Of a stretch of DNA of 42,457 nucleotides, positions 16,824 through 24,855 are shown one piece after another. The number at the start of each line of letters is the position of its first letter. Within the stretch, counting starts at the first letter, position 1. Below the pieces are notes generated by a model. That model searched no databases. It saw only the letters and a program-made list of their open reading frames with translations, and was not told the origin of the DNA. Position numbers and translations under genes: made by a program. Source of the DNA: Acetobacteraceae bacterium (lineage in GTDB: Bacteria > Pseudomonadota > Alphaproteobacteria > Acetobacterales > Acetobacteraceae); NCBI GenBank assembly GCA_025352995.1, contig JANXRN010000238.1, forward strand, positions 1-42,457, in the 5' to 3' direction.

Positions 16824-17231
16824 AATCCCGTATCCTTGGTTGCTCGTGGCTAGCGCACACGAGGCGTTCAGGGGGGACCGCGGTTCATACGATTAAGGGC
16901 GCGGCTCGGGTCCATCCCTGTGGGGATCGGCCATAGCTACGCGCCCGGAAATCTCCCGCGTTCCGGTAGACGGACGTCGGTCTAGAGGATCGGCCGATCC
17001 AAGTCTAGGGATAAATCCACCGTCACCCATGGCCACAACGCATGTCGAGGCATTCGCAGTTCTCCAGCACCTCAACCTCGCGGACCGATTTTTAACCGCG
17101 ATTTTACGATTTGCCACCAACTATAGCGGCGATTTGATCATCCCCTGTTTGTGCCGCGTGATACCGCTTGCAGCGCATCAGGTATCCGGGTCGCCACTCG
17201 TCAGGCGCCGCACTGAATTTTGGAGGGCGCG

Positions 17232-20200
17232 GTGACCACCAAGCAATGGAACGGCCTGACCGCGCTGTTCGACACGAATAGTGCCTGGTCGCCGAGCGGC
17301 ACTCCTGGGCCAAATGATCTCGCCAGCCTGGCCGGCGTAAATGCTTACACCGTTACCGAGGCCGGAGTTCAGACGGTCGGCGGTTTGGTGGTAGCCGATC
17401 CGCTCGCCAGTTTGACCGTCAACGGCGTTCTAGCCAGTACTGCCGCAATCGACATCCAGGCCGGCCATATTGCTGTCGGTTCCACGGGTAGCCTGCTGGC
17501 CGCAACCACGATCAGCAATGCCGGAACAATCACTGTTGGTGCCGGCCAAACAATCACCCTCGGTGCCAATTCGGTCACCAACGCTGGCCTGATCCGCATT
17601 TCCGGCGGAACAGTTTTGGTTCCCGCCGTCTTCGCGATCTCGCAGGCATTGCGCAGCGTGATCGGCTTAAACAACACCGGCCAGATCGCGCTGACCACTG
17701 GCGCGACGCTCGATATTACCGCGACGGCCTTGTCATGGGCCAGCCTGACCGCCGGGACCATCAGTGTCGATCAATCGAGCGTAATAGCGCTCAGCGGCAC
17801 GCTTGGCCTTGGGGGCGCGGCAGTCAATTTTCGGCCGGGTAGCGTCCTGAACCGGGTTCAGTTTCGCGGTGAGACTTTGGCCAACGGAACCGTCTATGGG
17901 GCCGACGCCGTCTTCGGTGGAAGCGCGCTCACCTTGGACCATGTCACCTGGACAGGATCATGGACGCTTCCGGCAGGCATGAGCCTTTGGGCGGATTCCA
18001 CCAGCAATATCACGTCCGGTACTGTCAGCATCGCCGCTGGCGCCAGCTTGCTCGATACTGGCACGCTTGACAGGCTGACCATCGCGCTTGGTCAGACGGG
18101 CGCAAGCGGCACCGCGCTCCTGGCCGGCACGATTCAGGCAAGTGGGGCGAATTTTGTCGTCGGGCCGACCCTGGGGGCCAACGCTACCGTGATGGCCAAC
18201 GGCAACGCGGTGCTGGGCTTCTCCCGCAATTTCGGCACCATTCTGGTACAATCGGGCACCCTGAACCTATCCGGCAATGCCCATGACCCGGCTGACTCTG
18301 CCACCTACACGCCGCTCCAGGCGATCAACCAGGGAAGCATTGTTGTTTCGGGCGGCGTGCTGCGGCTTGATTCCTATTCGGATTACCAGGCCGGCACGGC
18401 TGTCCCGACCGGACAGATCATTGTTGGCACAGGCGGCACGCTAGAAGTTGGCTTTGGTTCCGCCCAAACCAGCACAGCGACAAGCGCCAACATTATTTTT
18501 GCCGACGGAAATGGCACCCTGATGCTTGCGACCGCGCCAGGCGCGCAATCCGCGGCAACTATTTCCGTCAGCGGGTTCACTGGCGGCGATAGCATCGCGG
18601 CCGCGAACGGCAGCGGGACACTGTTCGACCCTACAACGCAAACCCTGACTTTTTTTGACCCTACCAGCGGCTTGCCGCGCGCAATCATATCCTTTGCCAG
18701 TGGGCATCGTTTCACAGCGGGAGAGCTTCTGGGTCTTGGCGGTGCACATATCAGCACTAGTTTTGTGGCGGCAGCTAATATCCTGCCGGCCTTTACAGCC
18801 GGCACGCGCCAATGGCTGGGACAAACTGGCAATTTCGCCGATGTTGACCGTTGGACCCCATTGGGTGTTCCGGGGACGGGCGAGATTGCTAGCCTCGCAG
18901 GCTCTGTCGCCTACGTTGCGACCCAGGCAGGCGCGAATACGGTCGGCGCCCTGGTCATCAACAATTCCCTCGCAACCCTGACCGTTGGCGGTGGCCTGAC
19001 TGCAACGGGCGGGTTGGCACTGCAACACGGTGTGCTCTACCTCCCCGGCACCTTACGCAACACGGTCGTATCGCAAACCGGGGGTAGCCTGCTGACGAGC
19101 AGCAACGGCACGCTGGACGGCGTCACCTGGATCGGCGATCTGACCGCCTCGAGCAGCCTGACCATCCGCAACGGTTTAACCCTTCGTGACGCCGACGGCA
19201 CTTCAGCCGGTCGGATAATCATCGCCGGCGGACGCGTCACGTTGGCAGATCGCGAGACGATTGATCTTGCGACCGTACAAATTGGCGGCACGTTGATTGC
19301 AAACGATGGGCTGATCCTTGGTGCGCAGGCAACCTTAGACGCTGGCGCAAGCAACGCGCGGTTGCTGGTCACGGGCACCCTCGCCAACGCTGGGCGGATT
19401 CTGGTTTCTTCCGGTACTTTCGAACTTGGTGGCGGCGCAACAACCGGTTTCACCAATACCGGGGTCGTCAAGGTTGGCGCCGGCGCGGAGCTTGATCTGA
19501 CCGCCGGCACGACAAGCCTGGCCGGACTGCTGGCAGGAGCAGTAATCGTCGATCCTGGGGGTACGCTGGCACTCGTAGGTACGCTCGATCTTGGCGGCGC
19601 AAATCTGGATTTCCGCGCGGGTAGCGCGTTGACAGGCGTTGTGTTCCGCGGCGCGACGTTGGCCAACGGAACGGTTGATGCAACCGACGGCAACTTCAGC
19701 TTCAGCAGCCTTGCGTTGCGCAATATCGTCTGGCGGGGCCCGCTTACGCTCGCCGCGAACGCAACCCTAGCCGCTGAAGCAACGGACAGGTTTCTCGACG
19801 CAACTGGCAGTCTTGCCGGGTATATCGACCTGAGCGCCGCGGGGGTAACCCTTGCGTCCTCTGGATTGCTCGATAAGGTCTTCATCAAACTTGGCAATGC
19901 GACGGCCGTTGTCGCCATTGTTGGCACTAACCTGCTGTCCCCGGGCGGGCAGGTTCGCCTGACCCCACCGAGCCTTGGCTCCAACGCCACCGTGTTGGCT
20001 GATGGTTTTGCCAGCCTCGCGCTCACACGGAACCAGGGCACAGTCATTGCCCAATCGGGCACGCTGACCCTGACCGGCGCGGCGGGCGTCCTGAATAATG
20101 CAGGCACCATACAAACCGCCGGTGGGTTGCTCATTGCGGGTGGCCTGAATGACTATCAGACGGGAAATCCGATTCCGGTAGGCCAGACGCAAATCGGCAA

Positions 20201-23200
20201 CGGCGGCACGCTCAAACTCACCGACGCTACCGGTCTTACCGGCAATCACCTCAACGTCCAGTTTATCGACAATAATGGCACGCTCGAGATTGCGACCCAC
20301 CCTGCGACATCGGCGGACACGATCACAGTCACCGGATGGGTAGCCGGCGCGGTCATCACCGCTGATTTCGCCGACACCGCCCAATTCATCACGGCAACAA
20401 ATAGCCTTCAGTTCGCCAGCAGCGCCACACCCGGTGAGTTCATCACCGTTGCTCTCGGCACCGCGCATGTTTACGGCGCCAGCGAATTGATCGGCCTCGG
20501 CACGGGCACCGTCACCACCGATTTTATCGCCAATCCGGTCACCAACATTTTTCCACCAGCGACCCAGGCCTCGCCACAATGGCTGGGCATCAGCGGCAAC
20601 TTTACCGATGCCAATCTCTGGACGCCGACCGGCGTTCCCGATGCGAACAGCACCGCCAGCCTTGCGGGTACCGTCGCTTACGTCGTCAATCAAACCGGCA
20701 ACCAGGCAATCGGCGGGTTGGTCATCGCCAACGGGCAGGCAACGATTACCGTCGGCGGCACGATTGCCGCGACGACCCTGTCGCTTCAGGCCGGCACACT
20801 TAATCTGGTGGGAACTTTGCGCAACACGAGCGTCACCGCCGCAGGTGGGGTGCTGCTCGCGAGTGGCGGGACTTTGGACAGCATCGGCTGGCGGGGGGAG
20901 TTGCTGGTTGCCGGCACCCTGACCGCTCGCAATGGCCTCGTTTTGCGTGCGGATGATGGCGGCCTGGCGGGCCGTGCCACTCTTCAAGGCGGCAGCCTGA
21001 CTTTTGCTGATACCGAAACCCTCGACAATGTCGCCATTACGCTCGGCGGCACGTTGACCGGCGCGGCAGCGCTGGGCCTGGGAAGCCACACGAGTCTGGT
21101 GGCCCAAGGCAGCGCAACCCTGGTTGCCAGCACCACTCTCAGCATCGGCGGCAACATCAGCGTCGGAGCGGGAAATACCCTGACGATTGGCACCGTAACG
21201 GGTTTCACGCCCGGCACGCTGGTCAATAACGGCGTCATTGCGGTTAATGCCGGCACCCTGGCCGTGCAAGGCGGCGTGCGCAACAGCGGTACTATTGCAG
21301 TCAGCAACGGCGGTGAGGTCGATTTGACCGCCACCAACCTGGCCAATCTTATCGCAGCCGCGATTTCGACCGATGCCAGCAGCCGGGTGGTCATCTCGGG
21401 TACGTTCGACCTGGGTGGTGGCACTGTTGATCTTGGCTCGGGTGGCCTTTTGGCGGGCGCAGTGTTCAACAATGCAACCCTGATCAACGGCCATGTCGAT
21501 GCGCGGTTGGGCGGCTTTCGGGGAACTCTGGCAGCCTTGAATGGCGTGGAATGGCGCGGTCCGATCAACGTCGCCAGTGGGCAGACCCTGTTGGTCGATA
21601 GCACCACACGCTTTGTCGATATCATCGACCCGAGCCGCACGGGCAGCGTTGACATCGCCGGTGGCGGACAACTGCGTAGCAATGGCACGCTCGATGCGGT
21701 GCAGACCAATCTCGGCGATCAAACCAGCGCGGCTGTCGCGACACTCTGGGGTGGGGCCGCTACATTCGGTGCTCTGCAAGACCCCGTCATTGGAACCGGC
21801 GCCACAATTGTCGCCAACGGCAATGCCCGAATTTCATTTGCTAGCAATCTCGGTACTATCATTGCGCAGTCCGGTACGCTGACCCTGGCTGGTCGCAACA
21901 ATGGCGGCAATGATTTCGGCACTGTGATCGACACCGGCGCGACGATCCTCGCCAGCGCATATACGAATTACCTCGGCACCAGCGTTATCCCCACCGGCCA
22001 GATCAGCTTGGCAAATGGCAGCGTGTTCACCGCAATCAATCCCGCGAGCGCCGGGCAGTTCGGGATCGCACGAGGCGTGCGTGCCCGCGTCGTTTTTGCC
22101 GACGCAACCGGAACAATCGCGATCCAGGCGAATACAATTTCGGACCCAAGCCAGTTTCCGTCGACCTATTCAGTTCCAACTGAGGTCGCTGTAGCCGGCT
22201 TCCAGGCGGGGGACGTCATTCGCGCATCCGCGGGCACCGCAAGTTTTGATGCCATTGCCAACGAGTTGATCTTTTTTGACAATCTCACCGGGACCAGGAC
22301 TGCGGTGATAGATTTCGAGTCTGGGCATTTGTTCGATTCGTCAGAATTTATCGGCCTGGGCAGCACTAGCTTGACCACCAGCTTCACCGGCGCCGGCGGA
22401 ATCACGGCCTGTTTCGCCGCTGGTACCAGCATCGCCACACCGGCTGGCCCGGTCATGGTAGAGGCATTGCAGGTGGGCGATCTGGTGGTTACTGCCGATG
22501 GGGGCCATGCGCCGATCATCTGGCTCGGGCATCGCAGCCTGGATTGTGGGCGCCACCCGAGGCCACACGACGTGCGGCCGATGCGGGTCATGCAGCGGGC
22601 GTTCGGGGCGGCACCTATCCGCGATCTCTGGCTGTCTCCCGACCATGCCATTTTCGTGGATGGCGTGCTGGTCCCGGTACGCTACCTCGAAAATGGCGCG
22701 ACCATTCGACAGGAGAAGGTCGACCAGGTCACCTACTGGCATATTGAATTGGCCCGCCATGCAGTCATCCTGGCCGAAGGGTTGCCATGTGAGACTTACC
22801 TCGACACCGGCAATCGGCATGCTTTTGTGGAAGGCGGCCCATCGGTGCAGCTGCACCCCGAATTTGCCCGTGCAGTGTGGAAACGCGAGGGCTGCGCCAG
22901 GCTGGTTACTGACCATGACGAGCTATACGATATTCGGAGGCTTTTGACCGCCCAGGCGAAAAGCATGGGCTTCGCAACGAGCGATGATCCGGATCTACAT
23001 ATCACATTCGCCGGTGTCAGACTTGATGGCGTGCGCGACGACGACGCCTGGCATTTCAACATCCCAGCCCCAGGTGTGGCGGAAATCCGATCGCGGCATG
23101 GCCGACCGGTCGATACCGATCCAGCCTGCGCCGATGGGCGCCTGCTGGGCGTAGCGATCGCCAAGATGTGGTTGAATGGAAAAATAGTTGAGTTTGGCAG

Positions 23201-23387
23201 TGGCCCCGGGTGGCTGCCGCGCGAGGATGGCTGGTGCTGGACCAATGGCCGGGCGGTTTTGACGGTACCTGACATCGGCGTACTGACCGTCGTCGTTGCC
23301 CTGACACCCCATTTTTGGTTGGCTCCCGAACCTTCGCTCGACGCGGCAGACGGTATTTGCAAAGCTGCGGGAATAAATGTCGGCTGA
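17232..23387 (+). CDS. Giant repeat protein with C-terminal Hint domain (Hint_2-like), ~2051 aa
   Basis: GTG at 17232 preceded by GGAGG (ORF-track TTG start at 17220 overlaps the SD). Gly/Thr/Ala-rich beta-repeat body; ACFAAGTSIATPAGPVMVEALQVGDLVVTADG and SPDHAIFVDGVLVPVRYL are Hint hallmarks. Confidence 0.92.
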   Translation: MTTKQWNGLTALFDTNSAWSPSGTPGPNDLASLAGVNAYTVTEAGVQTVGGLVVADPLASLTVNGVLASTAAIDIQAGHIAVGSTGSLLAATTISNAGTITVGAGQTITLGANSVTNAGLIRISGGTVLVPAVFAISQALRSVIGLNNTGQIALTTGATLDITATALSWASLTAGTISVDQSSVIALSGTLGLGGAAVNFRPGSVLNRVQFRGETLANGTVYGADAVFGGSALTLDHVTWTGSWTLPAGMSLWADSTSNITSGTVSIAAGASLLDTGTLDRLTIALGQTGASGTALLAGTIQASGANFVVGPTLGANATVMANGNAVLGFSRNFGTILVQSGTLNLSGNAHDPADSATYTPLQAINQGSIVVSGGVLRLDSYSDYQAGTAVPTGQIIVGTGGTLEVGFGSAQTSTATSANIIFADGNGTLMLATAPGAQSAATISVSGFTGGDSIAAANGSGTLFDPTTQTLTFFDPTSGLPRAIISFASGHRFTAGELLGLGGAHISTSFVAAANILPAFTAGTRQWLGQTGNFADVDRWTPLGVPGTGEIASLAGSVAYVATQAGANTVGALVINNSLATLTVGGGLTATGGLALQHGVLYLPGTLRNTVVSQTGGSLLTSSNGTLDGVTWIGDLTASSSLTIRNGLTLRDADGTSAGRIIIAGGRVTLADRETIDLATVQIGGTLIANDGLILGAQATLDAGASNARLLVTGTLANAGRILVSSGTFELGGGATTGFTNTGVVKVGAGAELDLTAGTTSLAGLLAGAVIVDPGGTLALVGTLDLGGANLDFRAGSALTGVVFRGATLANGTVDATDGNFSFSSLALRNIVWRGPLTLAANATLAAEATDRFLDATGSLAGYIDLSAAGVTLASSGLLDKVFIKLGNATAVVAIVGTNLLSPGGQVRLTPPSLGSNATVLADGFASLALTRNQGTVIAQSGTLTLTGAAGVLNNAGTIQTAGGLLIAGGLNDYQTGNPIPVGQTQIGNGGTLKLTDATGLTGNHLNVQFIDNNGTLEIATHPATSADTITVTGWVAGAVITADFADTAQFITATNSLQFASSATPGEFITVALGTAHVYGASELIGLGTGTVTTDFIANPVTNIFPPATQASPQWLGISGNFTDANLWTPTGVPDANSTASLAGTVAYVVNQTGNQAIGGLVIANGQATITVGGTIAATTLSLQAGTLNLVGTLRNTSVTAAGGVLLASGGTLDSIGWRGELLVAGTLTARNGLVLRADDGGLAGRATLQGGSLTFADTETLDNVAITLGGTLTGAAALGLGSHTSLVAQGSATLVASTTLSIGGNISVGAGNTLTIGTVTGFTPGTLVNNGVIAVNAGTLAVQGGVRNSGTIAVSNGGEVDLTATNLANLIAAAISTDASSRVVISGTFDLGGGTVDLGSGGLLAGAVFNNATLINGHVDARLGGFRGTLAALNGVEWRGPINVASGQTLLVDSTTRFVDIIDPSRTGSVDIAGGGQLRSNGTLDAVQTNLGDQTSAAVATLWGGAATFGALQDPVIGTGATIVANGNARISFASNLGTIIAQSGTLTLAGRNNGGNDFGTVIDTGATILASAYTNYLGTSVIPTGQISLANGSVFTAINPASAGQFGIARGVRARVVFADATGTIAIQANTISDPSQFPSTYSVPTEVAVAGFQAGDVIRASAGTASFDAIANELIFFDNLTGTRTAVIDFESGHLFDSSEFIGLGSTSLTTSFTGAGGITACFAAGTSIATPAGPVMVEALQVGDLVVTADGGHAPIIWLGHRSLDCGRHPRPHDVRPMRVMQRAFGAAPIRDLWLSPDHAIFVDGVLVPVRYLENGATIRQEKVDQVTYWHIELARHAVILAEGLPCETYLDTGNRHAFVEGGPSVQLHPEFARAVWKREGCARLVTDHDELYDIRRLLTAQAKSMGFATSDDPDLHITFAGVRLDGVRDDDAWHFNIPAPGVAEIRSRHGRPVDTDPACADGRLLGVAIAKMWLNGKIVEFGSGPGWLPREDGWCWTNGRAVLTVPDIGVLTVVVALTPHFWLAPEPSLDAADGICKAAGINVG
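17244..18806 (+). repeat. Protein-level repeat block 1 (~520 aa) of the Hint protein
   Basis: Starts WNGLTALFDTNSAWSPSGTPGPNDLASLAG..YTVTEAGVQTVGGLVV; ends ISFASGHRFTAGELLGLGGAHISTSF. Confidence 0.8.
18807..20570 (+). repeat. Protein-level repeat block 2 (~588 aa) of the Hint protein
   Basis: Starts RQWLGQTGNFADVDRWTPLGVPGTGEIASLAGSVAYVATQAGANTVGALVI; ends ALGTAHVYGASELIGLGTGTVTTDF. Confidence 0.85.
20574..22406 (+). repeat. Protein-level repeat block 3 (~611 aa) of the Hint protein
   Basis: Starts PQWLGISGNFTDANLWTPTGVPDANSTASLAGTVAYVVNQTGNQAIGGLVI; ends IDFESGHLFDSSEFIGLGSTSLTTSF, directly before the Hint Cys. Confidence 0.85.
22407..22830 (+). other. Hint domain coding segment; putative nucleophile Cys codon TGT at 22410-22412
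   Basis: CFAAGTSIATPAGPVMVEALQVGDLVVTADGGHAPIIWLGHR...LWLSPDHAIFVDG...YWHIELARHAVILAEGLPCETYLDTGNR; in frame with the start at 17232. Confidence 0.85.
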
Positions 23388-23421
23388 ACTCCGTCTTGCA
23401 AGTGACTGATGAAAAAATCTG

Positions 23422-23985
23422 ATGGGTCCTGATCTTCGCAACGCGCTCGTAGCGCTGCTTCCGCGGCTCCGCCGGTTTGGTCTGGCGCTCACCGGATCAG
23501 CGTCGGACGCTGATGACCTGGTGCAGCTCTCGTGCGAACGGGTACTGCTGCGGTCGGAACAACTGCGTGAACATGCGAGGCTGGATGCTTGGCTCTATGG
23601 GATCATGCGCAATTTGTGGATCGATGAACTGCGCTATCGCAAACGCCGCCGCCACGATGACCTTGATACGGCGGCTGGGATGATCGGCGATGATGGTCAG
23701 GCGGTCGCGGACGGGCGGATCACCTTGGCGGCCGTGCGGCTCGCCATGCAGGATTTGCCAGCCGATCAGCGGATTTTGCTGGTATTAGTCTGTGTGGATG
23801 GGCTGAGCTACCGAGAAGCTGCGGAGACGCTCGGCATTCCGCTCGGCACGGTGATGAGCCGACTGTCCCGCGCCCGACAGGATTTGCATCAGCGGATGAA
23901 CCCGACCCCAAAGCCAGATGGTGTTGCCCAATTTCCGCTACGTGGCTCAACGAGCCGAGACAAACGACCGGGCGAGGCCCGATAG
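23422..23985 (+). CDS. ECF-family RNA polymerase sigma factor
   Basis: 187 aa; region 2 DADDLVQLSCERVLL...LDAWLYGIMRNLWIDELRYRKRR and region 4 DLPADQRILLVLVCVDGLSYREAAETLGIPLGTVMSRLSRARQDL. Confidence 0.93.
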   Translation: MGPDLRNALVALLPRLRRFGLALTGSASDADDLVQLSCERVLLRSEQLREHARLDAWLYGIMRNLWIDELRYRKRRRHDDLDTAAGMIGDDGQAVADGRITLAAVRLAMQDLPADQRILLVLVCVDGLSYREAAETLGIPLGTVMSRLSRARQDLHQRMNPTPKPDGVAQFPLRGSTSRDKRPGEAR

Positions 23986-23987
23986 AC

Positions 23988-24737
23988 ATGACTGATAAGC
24001 AGACAATGGAAAACCTCCTCGTCGGCTATGCCGATGGCGAACTCGACGCTGCGACAACCGCCGAGGTTGAAGCCTATCTCGCCGCCAATCCGGAGGCCGA
24101 GAAAACGCTCGCGCTGCATCGTGAAACCACGGCGCTGCTGCGGGCAGCGTTCGCTGAAAGCCTGTTCGCCAAGGGGCCGGCTACGATTGCATCACCGGCG
24201 TCGCCTCGGGCACGCCGCCCTGCGTTTCGGGGCTGGATGGCCGCGGCTGCAGGCATATTGATTGCCGTGCTTGGCTACGGGGCCGGGGCTACATGGCCGG
24301 ATCTGATGCTGTCTGATCGATCCAAGATGCTGACCGAGGTCGCTGAGTACCACGCGATCTATTCACGCGAGACAGTGCATCTGGTCGAAGTACCGGCGGC
24401 ACAAAGCGATCACCTAAAAGCCTGGCTGGGTCGGCGTGTGAAAGGTACTCTGCCTATTCCAGATTTTAGCGCGGCCGGCCTCACCTTCGCCGGTGGGCGG
24501 ATGGTGGTTGTCGATGGGGCGCCGGTGGCGGAGCTGATGTACACCCGCGCCAACGGCCTGCCGATCGGGTTCTGCGTCTTCTGGCATGATGCGGCCCCCA
24601 CCCCGATCATCGTGGAACGGCGCGAGAAGCAACATTTAGCGACCTGGGATGACGGAAAGCACGGGTATATTGTGGTGGGTGAGGGCGAACGCGACCTGAT
24701 CCACACCCTCGCCGCAAGTGCCAAGCAGCAGATTTAG
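23988..24737 (+). CDS. Anti-sigma factor, membrane-anchored (RsiW/ChrR-like)
   Basis: 249 aa; starts 2 nt after the sigma stop; N-terminal LVGYADGELDAATTAEVEAYLAANPEAEKTLALHRETTALL anti-sigma-type helix; single TM WMAAAAGILIAVLGYGAGATW; ~150-aa C-terminal domain. Confidence 0.88.
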   Translation: MTDKQTMENLLVGYADGELDAATTAEVEAYLAANPEAEKTLALHRETTALLRAAFAESLFAKGPATIASPASPRARRPAFRGWMAAAAGILIAVLGYGAGATWPDLMLSDRSKMLTEVAEYHAIYSRETVHLVEVPAAQSDHLKAWLGRRVKGTLPIPDFSAAGLTFAGGRMVVVDGAPVAELMYTRANGLPIGFCVFWHDAAPTPIIVERREKQHLATWDDGKHGYIVVGEGERDLIHTLAASAKQQI

Positions 24738-24803
24738 CGCCGGAATATCGCTGGACAGGACTGATTGTTGGCCAGGATTCCGGTAGAATGCCCGAGTCGT
24801 ATC

Positions 24804-24833
24804 GGTGTCGTGTTCAGATACGGCACCTTTTCT
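24804..24833 (+). terminator. Hairpin plus T-tract (intrinsic terminator or attenuator)
   Basis: GGTGTCGT (24804-24811) / ACGGCACC (24820-24827), 8 bp with one G-U pair, followed by TTTTCT. Confidence 0.6.
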
Positions 24834-24855
24834 AAAGCGACTCCTGGAGCCACTT

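Noticed and set aside
16824-17231. tRNA-Trp or sigma-70/ECF promoters in the rplK-Hint divergent region
   Set aside because: No cloverleaf found by eye; candidate TATAGT/TATAGC and TTGATC hexamers lack properly spaced partners, so no promoter is annotated.
19767-21779. 670-aa minus-strand ORF (and 19037..20134, 365 aa) inside the Hint gene
   Set aside because: Antisense to a repetitive GC-rich coding region; composition typical of shadow ORFs, while the plus strand has a coherent repeat structure and Hint domain.
17232-23387. Intein splicing element
   Set aside because: The Hint domain is near the C-terminus, lacks the terminal His-Asn and interrupts no recognisable host protein; a Hedgehog-like processing domain fits better.
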